This document shows positions 31,505 through 42,800 of a stretch of DNA of 64,000 bases, in pieces. A program made the position numbers and the translations under genes. The DNA is taken from positions 124,001 to 188,000 of the forward strand of contig NZ_CP060691.1 of the NCBI RefSeq assembly GCF_014352955.1, read 5' to 3'. The notes beneath the pieces are model-generated. The model was not told the origin of the DNA, did no database searches, and saw only the letters and a list, made by a program, of their open reading frames with translations. Within the stretch, counting starts at the first letter, position 1, and every line of letters begins with the position of its first letter. The DNA is from Mycoplasma sp. Pen4. Lineage in GTDB: Bacteria; Bacillota_I; Bacilli_A; Mycoplasmatales; Metamycoplasmataceae.

Positions 31505-32557
31505 ATGAACATTTACTCAGTTATTGAACACACAGGTGGCACAAATTTAGATTAATTAATTTGAAAACACCCTGAATCTTATGTAAATACAAAATCAAAA
31601 TTAATTGTTAGGCCAGGGCAAGTGTGTATTGTTGTCTCGTCGGGTCAAATGATAGCTGTTGTTGAACCTGGGACTTCAAATATTGATAGTGCATGACTCC
31701 CAATAGTTTCTTCGGGAACCCAAAAATGATGAAGTGGAAATGCATATCCTGTAGAATTTTATTTTATTAATAAGAGACTCAAACTTGATATGAAATGAGG
31801 AACACCATCTTCTTTTTCAATCACAGATCCAAAATATGCACTAGTCCTTGATTTAAGGGCTAGAGGACAATTTGGGCTAGCGGTGAATAATTATCAATAT
31901 CTACTAGATAGATTAGTTGGGTCTTTTGATAATGGCAGTTATTTAACATTTGATTTTATAAAAAATCAATTAAGAGGATGGATAAATCAAAATATTAAAC
32001 GTATTATTTCAGCAATAATTATTCAAAAAGAAATTTCATATTTTGATATTCTTCCAAGACTTGATGAAATTAATGATTTCTTCATTTTAGAATTGAATAA
32101 ACATACACAAACAATCGGAATGGATGTTGTAAGTTCAAGTATAGAAGATATTGGAGCTCCAGAAGAAACCAAAGCAGAATTGAATAAACTCTTAATGGGG
32201 AAAGCAAAAATTAATATCCTTGGTGATGATTACTACAAAGTTCGCGAATTAGATAATATTGAACATGCAGCGAAAAATGAAGGCATTAGTGGTACTATAC
32301 TTGGCTTAGGAGTTGCTAACATGATGGGGCAAGGAATGGTTAATTCTATGCAATATGGACAACGTCAATTTTCACAGTCGATGTCTGAGGTTAAAGAAAT
32401 TGTAATATTAGCTTGTCCTTCATGTGCCGCAAAAAACAATGAAAAATCTAAATTTTGCATTGAATGTGGCAATAAATTACAACCATCTTGCAAAGCATGT
32501 AATGCTTCATTGCTCCCTAAATCAAAATTTTGCATAGAATGCGGGGAAAGGGTATAA
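31505..32557 (+). pseudogene. SPFH-domain (YdjI-like) protein with C-terminal double zinc ribbon, interrupted by an in-frame TAA
   Basis: Strong ribosome binding site (AGGAGG) and ATG at 31505, then an in-frame TAA at codon 17 (31553-31555). The rest is open to 32557 with TGA=Trp. After the stop the sequence follows B. subtilis YdjI: LIWKHPES, SKLIVRPGQVCIVVSSGQ, YPVEFYFINKRLKLDMKWGT, then a helical SPFH-type domain and a C-terminal pair of zinc ribbons (ACPSC... FCIECG... CKAC... FCIECG). The stop falls before the first conserved block. Either a recent nonsense mutation or a sequence error; re-initiation at an internal start could still yield most of the protein. Confidence 0.7.
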
Positions 32558-32618
32558 AAATGAAGTCTAAATTATTAAAAAGACTTAAAGATAGATTTAT
32601 ATTTGCGATAACTTTGGG

Positions 32619-33074
32619 ATGATATTGATTGTAGCAATTATTATTCCAATTCTTATTGACTCATTACTTTTAGGATATATCACAGGTGTTGGAACAGTTT
32701 TCTACTGATATATAGCAATTAAAGTGTTTGCGATTATATGATTTTTAGTTATTGGATGATTTGTAATTTTAAGTGATAAATTAGCACGTGGAATTAGTGT
32801 GAGGTTATTTACTATTGCTATAGTGTTACAATTAACTCCATTTTTCGCAAGATTTTTCTTTTTAATTAAAGATCCTAAACCTATAGTTAATTTATGAATG
32901 TTTATATACTTTGCGATAGTTCTGACTATATTTGTACCATTAACATTATTAATATTTAAGCACAGTGCTATTATGGTGAAACACGATAAAGATTTTAGAT
33001 CAAAAGAAACTTTATTACGTCACTATTATGATGAAAACGCTACACATAAAACTAATTATAAAGGCTTATTATAA
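32619..33074 (+). CDS. Multi-pass membrane protein next to the SPFH gene, probably frameshifted at its 5' end
   Basis: 151 aa from ATG 32619 with three or four hydrophobic helices (ILIVAIIIPILIDSLLLGYI; AIKVFAIIWFLVIGWFVIL; VLQLTPFFARFFFLI; MFIYFAIVLTIFVPLTLLIF) and a charged C-terminal tail. A second frame begins at 32560 (MKSKLLKRLKDRFIFAITLG), 2 nt behind the SPFH gene, and runs to a stop just past 32619. A 1-bp loss near 32617 would join both into one ~170-aa protein with a basic N terminus. I take the ATG at 32619 as the provable part. Confidence 0.6.
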
Positions 33075-33210
33075 TGGTATTTATAATCAAAACTAGATAA
33101 TTAAAATAAAAAAATGACGTTAGTATTTTTTAAATTACTAACACATATAAATGATTTATTGAATCAATAACAATAATGAAAAATTACAAAAAGAAAGGTG
33201 ATTTTATAAT

Positions 33211-33702
33211 ATGGAACAACAATGTTCAAAATGTGGCGCAACATTTACAAGACTAATGGAAAAATGTGAATATTGTGATGCAGTTACTTCATACGGAATG
33301 GAAAAAGGAACTAATCAAGATCCAAATGAAGTTATTAAAGAAGTTCAAGAAGAAACTAACCAAGATAATTATGAAGAGGTAAAAGAAGAAGGTGAATACA
33401 ATAATAACCTCAAGACAGGATTTACTACAGCTAAAGTTGCACTAGTATTATCGTTTGTGGTTCTTATTGTTGGTGTTGCTAAATTAGGACTTACTTTGGG
33501 AGGTATTAATTTAGATACGGTTCAGACAATGTTGAGTGCTATTTTATGGCCAGCATTAGCAATATATCTTATTTTATACATCATACTAATTTTTAGAACA
33601 GCAATTAAGCAAATGCCTGGTTATGTAATATTGATAATTGGTTTATTTGTCCCGATATGTAATTGAATCGGTTTGGTCAAAGCCATTAAGCACGACTACT
33701 AA
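33211..33702 (+). CDS. Zinc-ribbon plus transmembrane protein (YdjG-like arrangement)
   Basis: 163 aa. N-terminal zinc ribbon CSKCGATFTRLMEKCEYC, an acidic linker (~45 aa), then three membrane helices ending VILIIGLFVPICNWIGLV. The last helix block is shared with the two minus-strand small membrane proteins at 34900 and 35416 (FILLIIGLFVPIVG). In B. subtilis the ydjFGHI cluster pairs a zinc-ribbon membrane protein with the SPFH protein YdjI; the same combination lies side by side here. Ribosome binding site AAAGGTG. Confidence 0.65.
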
Positions 33703-33749
33703 AATAAAGATTATTATTTAATATTTCAAACTTATTAAATTAAACATTT

Positions 33750-33785
33750 ATGCATATTCTATGTAGAATATGCATTTTTATATGT
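33750..33785 (+). terminator. Terminator of the SPFH/zinc-ribbon cluster
   Basis: Perfect 11-bp stem ATGCATATTCT / AGAATATGCAT with a 4-nt loop and a T-rich tail. Confidence 0.8.
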
Positions 33786-33789
33786 TTTT

Positions 33790-33824
33790 TTCCATAAAAA
33801 ACGCAAAGTGATAACTTACACTTT
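33790..33824 (-). terminator. Terminator of msrA
   Basis: On the minus strand AAAGTG / CACTTT with an 8-nt loop, then GCGTTTTTTATGG. Confidence 0.6.
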
Positions 33825-33867
33825 ACATTTTGGATTAGTTGTTTTTCAATGATTATTTTCTATCTTA

Positions 33868-34746
33868 CTATTTAACGAAAAAAGCTATGTATTTGGCGAA
33901 TTCAGAATTTTCTATGTCTTTTATATCAATGAATGATAATAAGTTTTTATTAATGTAATATTCATTTTTATTATCTTCAACTTGTTTTACATGCCCGATG
34001 TGAAGTTGTTGGATGCTTGAGTATATTTCTAAAACATCAACAACATTTTGTACTGTAATTGCATCAGTAACTATTGGTTTTAAAAATACAACATATTCAT
34101 TTTCTTCACGAAGTTTATCATTTGATGAAAATAAAGGTTGTTTAGAAATTTTATCTACAAAAATTCCTTCTTGATCTAATGGTAAGTTAAAACTTAATGA
34201 TGCAAAGCTAAAATTATTAATTTCATCAATTGATACTTTTTTAACTACATTACAGAAGTTTTGGTAAAGCGCCATAACATTTATGTGGCAGTAACCATTT
34301 GGATTTTTGTCTAAATAATCTTGGTGATAGTCTTCTGCATCAATAAGGTTTTTTAATTCTTCTACTTCAACTGCTAATTTTTTATTATCATGTTGTTTAA
34401 CATATGTATCTAATACATAGTCAATTACTTTTACATCTGTTGCATCAGTATAGTAAATTCCTGTACGATATTGTAATCCTTCATCTTCTCCTTGTTTATT
34501 AAGAGAATATGGATCAATTATGCTTAAAAATCTTAAAATAATTTCCGGTAACGAAACAATGTTTGGGTTGTAGTTTATCACTACTACTTCTGCATGTTCT
34601 GTTAGTTTTAATTCTTTATAACTTGTTTGTTTTGTAAGCCCATTTGCATAAGCAACTTTTGTGTTTATAACACCTGGTAGTTTTTTGAAATATGCTTGAA
34701 CACCTCAAAAACACCCACCAGCTAAAATGATTGTTTTATCTTGCAT
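33868..34746 (-). CDS. msrA: Peptide methionine sulfoxide reductase A fused to a degenerate MsrB domain
   Basis: 292 aa. Residues 1-~155 are MsrA: GGCFWGVQAYF with the nucleophilic Cys at position 12 (TGA=Trp), DPYSLNKQGEDEGLQYRTGIY and EDYHQDYLDKNPNGYCHIN. The remainder follows the MsrB fold (EGIFVDKISKQPLFSSNDK, then FLKPI, IGHV, EYYINKNLLSFI) but lost the GCGWPSF motif and has Tyr in place of the catalytic Cys of the RYCxNS motif. So reduction of the S-sulfoxide is expected, and the MsrB half should be inactive as an R-sulfoxide reductase. Cytosolic; no signal peptide. Confidence 0.85.
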
Positions 34747-34899
34747 TTTACTCCTTATTTATTAATAAAATAAATTATATTTTAAAATCTAAAAACACAT
34801 AATTTGTTTTGTTTTTTTATTTATTTTTAATGTTTTAGGTAATATTGTGAAAATTGACTTGCATTTGTAATTTTAAGTTTTTGTTAAAAGAAAATACCA

Positions 34900-35268
34900 T
34901 TATAAAATGGTATTTTGATTATGATTTTCAGTTTCTTTTAGGTCTCTAACAGTTGTTCATGCAAAGATAATACCTACAATCCCGACAATTGGAACAAATA
35001 AACCGATAATTAGTAATATAAACACTGTGTTATCGTTATTTTTTAAATTACGAGATTCGATTATACAGAATATGTAATATACGAACCTAGCTACAAAAAC
35101 ACCAAACGCTACTGCAAAAGATATATAACCAAAAATTGCCGGAATCATAGATGCACCATGGTGACCTAGACCAAATGATATTCCTACAAGAATTGCCCCA
35201 ATAATAATTGCGGCGAAACTTATAAGAGTTAGGTAAAATCATATTTTGATATATTTTTTTAATTTCAT
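34900..35268 (-). CDS. Small multi-pass membrane protein, paralogue 1
   Basis: 122 aa, three or four hydrophobic helices, start MKLKKYIKIWFYL, end block NTVFILLIIGLFVPIVGIVGIIFAW (TGA=Trp). It shares its first ten residues and the C-terminal block with the gene at 35416, so both are tandem duplicates; the C-terminal block also occurs in the protein at 33211. Its stop codon overlaps a terminator hairpin (AAAATACCAT / ATGGTATTTT). Function unknown. Confidence 0.65.
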
Positions 35269-35415
35269 CAATATTCCTTTATTGTAATGTGATTAATTTA
35301 ATAATATCAAAAAACACTATAAAATCAAAATTCGCCCTTAATATTAAAGAAGTATTTTAAAAAGAAAACACCATTATGCAATAGTATTTTCATTATGATT
35401 TTGCTGATTAGTTTG

Positions 35416-35748
35416 TTAGAGATTTTTAGCTTTTACTCAACCCATCATCATAGCTACAAAACCAACAAACGGAACAAAAAAACCAATTATTAGTAGGATG
35501 AATACTAAATGGTTATTGTCTTCTAATTTGTGTGACTCAATTATACATATTAAATAAAATACAATACTTGTAGTAAGAGAGCCTATTGCTGCTACTAAAA
35601 ACAATGCACCTAATATTTCGGGTAAAACGGAGAAATCAGAAACTCTTTTTTCTTTTGCAATTGCAAGCATAATTGCTCCCGCTATGGTTGACAATATAGT
35701 AGCTAAGAATAAGAAAAATCATATTTGAATATATTTTTTTAATTTCAT
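35416..35748 (-). CDS. Small multi-pass membrane protein, paralogue 2
   Basis: 110 aa, start MKLKKYIQIWFFLFL, end FILLIIGFFVPFVGFVAMMMGW and a short basic tail. Tandem paralogue of the gene at 34900, each with its own leader (CAAGGAT-type ribosome binding region before the ATG). No motif beyond the membrane helices. Confidence 0.65.
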
Positions 35749-35899
35749 AAATAATCCTTAATAAGTTTGTACTACAAAATGATTATTTTAATAATACCAG
35801 AAAATAGAATTTCATTATGAATAAGTCTTACGCATTAACTTATTCTTAAAATTGTAGCTTTTATTGTTTAAAAATCTTTTCAAATTGATTATAAAAGTT

Positions 35900-35936
35900 T
35901 AAAAAACAAAAGCACAAGATAATAACTTGTACTTTT
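35900..35936 (-). terminator. Terminator of the coiled-coil/LRR lipoprotein gene
   Basis: Minus-strand stem AAAAGTACAAG / CTTGTGCTTTT (one mismatch), 7-nt loop, then GTTTTTTA. It lies just behind the stop codon at 35942. Confidence 0.75.
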
Positions 35937-35941
35937 ATGAC

Positions 35942-38900
35942 TTAATTATTGGGTTGTTCTTTATTATTTTCTATTATTGCTGAGACTTTTTTAAGAATTT
36001 CATCTTCGTTTGGAGTTTTATAGAAAACACCTCTACCAATTTTCTTTAATTTATTGAAATCTACATCTTTTAATGCAGTAAAACAAAATGCTCCATCACC
36101 TATTCTCTCAACATTAGGTGCATCAATTTCTGTTAATGATGATTTAGCAAAGGCACTAGAGTATATAATTTGTAATTTTGGTGCAATTATTTTTGTGATA
36201 TTAGTTGATTGAAATGCTCCATAAAATGGGTCGGCACCAGATATGAAATAACATGTACCGCCATCTATTTGTACTAACTCTGGGAATGTTAATTCAGTAT
36301 TACTGAAAGTAGCATCTTCAAATGCGCTTTGATAAAAACGCTTAACCTTAGGCATAATTACATTTTCTAATGTTGTCGCACTAAAGGCACCATTATATAC
36401 TGTTTCGGCAGCTGGAAAGTTTGCATTAGTAAGCCCACTAGATTTAAAGGCATCATGACCTATTGTTCTTAATTTAGGTGCATTAAGAGTTCTAATTTTA
36501 GATCTTTGGAACACTCCTGCCACATCAGATCTACCATGTAAAAGTTCAAGTTCAGGTAAATCCACATCACTTAAATTAGTTCCAGAAAAGGCTCCATATC
36601 CAATTTCTCTAACTTTTGGTCCAACAAATTTTACTAAAGGAATATCTTTAAATAAATAATCCTTAATAACTTCTATCTCATTGAAGTAAACATTTGTTAA
36701 ATTAGTGGCTTTGTTGAAAACTTTGCTTGCAACTTGTTTTACTTTAGGAGCATCAATTGTGTCTAAACTTGAGTTGTAAAAAGCAAAATCCTTAATTTCT
36801 AAAGCACTATTTAACTCTACATGAGAAAGACTTCCTGTGTTAGCGAATGCATTTGCGGAAACGGTAATTAAATTTGGCGTAATAACTCTGGTTATTGGTG
36901 TGTTATTAAATGCTTCAACTCCAACAAATTTTAAACTTGCTAAATTAACTTCTAACAATTGTGATGATTTAAAAGCATTGTTTCCTATGGTTTCTAACAT
37001 TGGTGCATCAATTGTTTTTAATGTCGAATCTTTAAAAGCATTATCACCAACGGTTACTAAAAGTGGGAAGTTAACTTCGTTCAATTGTGTTGAACTAAAA
37101 GCATTATCTCTAATAGTTTTTAAATTTAATGCATCAATTTTTTCTAATGGAAGATTAGCAAACGTATCACTATTGATTAATTCTATTGAATTTAAAAATG
37201 CATTGGTTAATTTTGAACCTTTAAAAGCATCTTGACCAATTTGTTTTAATTTTGGTGCATCAATAAGTTGAAGATTTGAATCTTTAAATGCTCCACTTGG
37301 TATTGCTTCTAAATTTGGTGCTATTAGATATTTGACTTTCATTTCACTTGTAGAATCTGGAACTAGTGCACTACGTGAAATGATGCTTACATTAGGTAAA
37401 TAAATTCATTCTAGATTTGGATTTATTAATTCTAATAGTTGAGTATTTGAGATATTGGTTCTAAAGTATTTTTCAGGGTGTTGTTTTTGATCATATAGTT
37501 GTTCTGCTATTTCATTGTTTGTTCTGAAAGATTCAGCAATTGTATTAGTTGTTTTTTCAATGTATATGTTTCTAAATGATCTAATTTCATTTATGTATGT
37601 TATAACGACTTGCACTTCTTCTCTTATTGCAAGTGCATTTGTAATTGCTTCACGTAATTTATTTTCTAAATCTTCTTTTGCAACTGGAATAATTGTAGCG
37701 GTTTGATTATCTGCGCTTCAAGTGAAAAGATCCCTACCTTTTTGAACAACAGGATTTAGTTCGTTTTGTTTGTTTTGTGAAATAATGGTATTTTCACTTT
37801 CGAATTCTCTTTTAACTGTAAAAACTTGTTCTTTTATGCCGTTATAAATATTTTGCATTGTTTTTGCTAGACCACTTAATTTATCTGCCTCAATTAAATT
37901 CCCGAGATTATTTGAACTATCATTAACTAAGTTGGTGATGTATGTCTTGGCATCATCGTTTAGGGTGTTTAAACTATCTAAACCGGTAATGATGTTATTT
38001 TTGAATTCATCTAAACCTTCTTTTATCTTTCTATCAGCATTTGTTAGGTACGTAATAAGATCTTTAATATCACTGATTTTATTAACGCTTAAACTTTCAG
38101 CACTTAATAATTCTTTAGCAGCATTTAATTTTAGTTGAACTTCTGGATTTTGGAATTGTTCTAAATCTTTAAGTGCTTCAAGTTTTGAACTTACTGAATT
38201 GAAAATATTTTCAAGTTCAGGAGTTAAACTATCTAATTCTGCTTTTTTAATATTGTAATCTTGAATATCTTTCTTTAGTTGAGTTTTTGATTCACTTAAT
38301 TCCACGATTTTTCTCTTAATATCACCAATTCTACTGATACTTAAATTTTCTATAGCTAATAACTCTTTAGCTGAATTTAATTTTTCTTTAAAGTTTTCAG
38401 CAGAAATATCTGTTACATTTTTAACTGGTTCAAATAATTTTTTCGACTCACTAACTGTGGTTTCTAAATTAGTTAATAAGGTTTTTAATTCTGTTTTTTT
38501 GATATTGTAATCTTGAATATCTTTCTCTAGTTGAGTTTTTGATTCACTTAATTCCGCGATATTTCTCTTAATATCACCAATTTTACTGATACTTAAATTT
38601 TCTGTAGTTAATAATTCTTTAGCAGAATTTAATTTTTCTTTAAAACTTTCAGTAGAAAGATCTGTTTCATTTTTAACTGGTTCAAATAAAGTTTTTGATT
38701 CATTAACTGTGGTTTCTAAATTAGTTAATAAGGTTTTTAATTCTTCTTTTTTGATATTGTAATTTTGAATATCTTTTTCTAATTGAGTATTTGATTCGTT
38801 TAATTCTGTGATGATTCTTTTAATATCGCTAATTTTGTCAATACCTAAATTATCTGTGATTAACAATTCTTTGGCTGCATTTAGTTTCTCTTTAAAACTC

Positions 38901-39604
38901 TCAGTAGAAAGATCTGTTTCATTTTTAACTGGTTCAAATAATTTTTTCGACTCACTAACTGTGGTTTCTAAATTAGTTAATAAGGTTTTTAGTTCTTCTT
39001 TCTTAACTTGGTAATTTTGAATATCAACAACTAATTTTCTGTTTATTTGTTGAAGATCTAAAATAGCAGCATTAACTTCATCGATTTTTGTAATGCTTAA
39101 TTTTTGTGTTAAGTAATTGTTGCTATTTGTTAATTTTGTTTTTAATTCATTTGAGTTGAAATCTTTTGCATTGATTACTGGGTTCAATAAATCATTAGCA
39201 TGAAGAATTTCTTGTTTTAATTGTTTTAATAATTCATCTAATTCTTGTTTCTTTTTGTTGTAGTTTTCGATGTTTAGTTTCAAGTTTGTATTTGCTTGTT
39301 TTAGGTCAAATAATTTGTTTTTAACTTCTTGAATTTTCTCAATATCTTGAGTTGAAATTGTTGCTAATTTTGTAGCTGTTTCAAGTTTGGATTTAAGAGT
39401 ATTTAAGTCAATATCAACATTATCGCCTACTGTTGAAACTAAAACATTTGACTGGTTAATTTCAGTTTCCAGTTCTTTTAATTTGTCCTTTAATTCTTGA
39501 ACTCTTGATTCTCTTTCTTTATCAGTACATGAAATTGAAATAAGAGGTAATGGTGCAATGGTTCCAAGAAATAAAGAAGTAGCAATTTTCTTTCTTATCT
39601 TCAT
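35942..39604 (-). CDS. Giant lipoprotein: coiled-coil repeats plus BspA-type leucine-rich repeats
   Basis: 1220 aa when two TGA codons are read as Trp. Signal peptide with lipobox (MKIRKKIATSLFLGTIAP ... LISISC, Cys about 27). Residues ~30-560 are coiled coil, including three near-identical ~84-residue units (LETTVSESKKLFEPVKN, FKEKLNSAKELL, IGDIKR, LSESKTQLEKDIQ, YNIKK) at about 38260-39010. Residues ~730-1190 are at least eighteen LRR_5/BspA repeats of ~23 residues (AFKDSxLxxIDAPxLxxIGxxAF). BspA-type repeats mediate host-protein binding in other bacteria, so a surface adhesin is likely. Its promoter carries a (TA)16 tract. Confidence 0.85.
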
Positions 39605-39665
39605 TTTTGTCTCTTTTCACATTTTTTGCTCCATAAATGTCGAAAAATAACACTTGGAGTACCGT

Positions 39666-39702
<37 letters not shown>

Positions 39703-39797
39703 CCAAGATTAACACCAAATTTAGACTGATAATATGAAAAATTTTCACATTCTTGTATACTGAAAAAATATAATAGTTTAAAACTTTTAAACCATCT

Positions 39798-39830
39798 CTA
39801 AAAGAAAACACACTAGCAATAGCTAGTGTG
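39798..39830 (-). terminator. Terminator of the M60-like lipoprotein gene
   Basis: Perfect 9-bp stem CACACTAGC / GCTAGTGTG with a 4-nt loop; on the minus strand it is followed by TTTTCTTTT. Confidence 0.85.
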
Positions 39831-39835
39831 AAGGG

Positions 39836-42800
39836 TTATTTTGATAAATAAGGAATGTAGTTTAAAACAAGTAGTTTATCTTCTTTGTTAACTATTTTTA
39901 ATATGTGCGGTTTATTATCTGGTTTTGGTGAGTTATAACTAAAGATTAAAGCATTTAATTTTCTTGTATCCGATGATGTGGTTACGTTGCTTCCAATTAA
40001 TTCATCATCAAGATAAACATCAAAACTGCTTGAATTTAAATCTTCCTTACCTACAATTGCGAATGAATTTGTATTAATTGTGGTTGTTAAATAATCAGAA
40101 CTTGTATTTGATGTTAATGCGATATTATTAACAACTGATCCAATGTTTGTTTGGTTATTTTCTAATTTTCAATTACCAAAGAATTTGATTTTTTCAGAAT
40201 TAATTGGTAATATCTTGTTTGTGTTTATTGCTAAACTAAATTGCACGTTTACTAATTTAAGACCATTGGTTGGTTTTGAAACAGTTAGATAAAGATTTTT
40301 AACCACTTTACTATTAATAAAGTTTAAATCAAATATAGCTGGTACTTTGTTATCAGTTAAGTAATAATCTAATAATTTTGTTTTTTCTCCATTTACATCT
40401 TCACCATAGACAATATAGTGTGTTGGCACAAATTCAGTGTCTTCTTTTTCTTCTTTATCTTTATGAACAACTGGAACGCTTTCGTTTTCGTGGTTTTCAG
40501 GTTCATCTTCAAAATCATCATCAGTAATTTTGGTTTTATCAACTACTCTTGTAATGCTCATTTTGTTAATTAAACTTGCTTGATCTAAGGTAAATTTAAA
40601 TGTTGCTTCATTTGCATCTTCTATATAAAGAACATCATTTACATTTGTGTTTAATAGTTTATTCAATTCTGCTTGATCAATTTGATCATCAGAAGAAATT
40701 GTATATCTGGTTTTAGATCTTTTACTTGGAATGTATTTATTGATTTGTGAAGTGAATCTATCATTTGAATCAATAAATCTTGGTTTATATTGATATTCTG
40801 GATTGTTTAAAATTGATCTTAATTCTTCAATGGTTTTCCCTGTTGTATCGAAGTTTTCTGTTAGTGCATAATCATCAAATTGATAGTGCTTATTATCATT
40901 GAATAACCATACGTTCAATCCACCTGCACCACTAGAGTTATATCCATATATTTCTATGTCGTAGACTTGGTTGGCATCGAAATATATAGTAGATAAGTTT
41001 TGTGCATACTCAATTCATTGATTTTTAGTTATTACACTTTCACCATTTACAAACATTTTAAAATGATCATCAACTTGACCTCTTATTTCATAATTACCAC
41101 TCACAGGTGGAATAAATTTAAAGTGTGATTTAATTAATCTTTTCTCAGCATTTAAATAGTTATTTGAACCATTGTTAAAATGGAAGTCTTGAACTATTTT
41201 TAAAGCTTCAACATTGTTATCTTTAGCATATTGAATTGCTTGATCAATATTATTACCTGTAAAGTTTGTAAGGTTGTTATAAATGTAAAATGTTGGTTTA
41301 TTAACTACATTTCTAATTTTAATTTTAAATTTATAAGCAGGTACATAATTAGAAGGTTTACCTTCGAAATTATCTGGATAAATCGTTAAATCGAATTCAT
41401 CAATTTGATTTAAGTAATTTTCATTTGCATGATAAATTAGTTTCTTAGGATTTGTTGGATCAACTTTTAAAGTCCCAAACCACTTGGTGGTAGGTTCGAA
41501 AGTCATTTTTGATCATGTAAAGTTTGAATTAACTGATGCAATACCTTTTTCAAAATCAAATGTGTAATCTTCATAAGCAGGTATTTGGAAAGGTGCTTGT
41601 ACATCGGAACTATATTCAAAACTATTATTTTTTGGATTATATAAGTAGTTTCCAATTGCATATAAGTTACCAACAAAATCGATTCCCATTTTTTCTTGCA
41701 TACTTTCAATATTTTCAACTACTTTTGGATCCTTTGGATAATCTAAATCTGCTATTCTTAAGGCTTCTTTTGCTTCAGATAATTTGTTTAATGCATCTTT
41801 TTGAGCTTCTGCATAGTCAGAAAGTTGTGCTGTTAATTCTAAATTCTTTTCAACTTTTTCTAAAATAGAAAGAGTTTTATCTGCTTGTATTTTGTCTTTT
41901 TCGATTTGAATTTTATCTTTTGCATCTTGTAATGCTTTATTGGCATTTTCATAATTTTCAGTCGCTTGATTAAACGCTTTAATTGCATTTAAAGTAGTTT
42001 CTTTTTCAAAATCATTTCCAAATTTAGGAACATCTCGTCTAAAGTTTGAACTGTGTTTTAATAAATCTGTATATGTTCTTAAAGCATAGTAGAAATTAAG
42101 GTCAAAATAATCTGATAAATATTTAACTGTTGCAGTATTGCTTCAGTGATGACCAGATCTACCTGAACTTTGGACTCATTGCATAAATTTGTCTGGACCT
42201 AGAGTGTAGATTAAAAAGCTATAAAGTGAATATCAATCTTTTCCTGTTTTAGTTAAATTAAATGCATTTGCAAGTCTTGCCCATCCTCAAGTTCATCTAC
42301 CAGATGTATTAATTAAATTTCTTTTTCTGCTTTCATCATTTACAAACGAAATATCAATAATTGATGGTATGTTTGTCCATCCATGATCACGAATATTAAA
42401 TGGATCTTGATAATCTTGGAAGTTATGGTTTATTTCATGGTAGTTACCTCAGTTGTCAAAACTGAATTCAGATTTGCCCGAAATATACGAACTTGCTCAA
42501 CTTGTATCGGCGTATAAATAACCATTTCCACCTCAAGCACCTGCACCACCTCAAACATCGTTGCAATAATTTAAAACAACTTTAGAAGCACCATAATTTC
42601 CTCATGCATATGACATTTGATAAAATGAATCTCATTTTCTGAAGTTATACTCTGGGAAAATTGCGTGATCAATATTGACTCCTGCAATTGTAGTAGGTGC
42701 TGTAAAGGGAATTAAAATTGATGAATAATCAGTTTGAATCGCAAATACTGGCGATGATATTTCGCCTGATTTTACTTTTCCAATTTGAGTGTTTCAATTT

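Noticed and set aside
36837-37235. 132-codon plus-strand ORF opposite the LRR lipoprotein
   Set aside because: Mirror frame of repetitive leucine-rich coding sequence; no ribosome binding site, and the minus-strand gene is continuous through it.
38260-39010. Regular ~250-bp repeats that might be taken for a CRISPR-like array
   Set aside because: Repeats are far too long, in frame and encode the coiled-coil units of the lipoprotein; no cas genes in the window.
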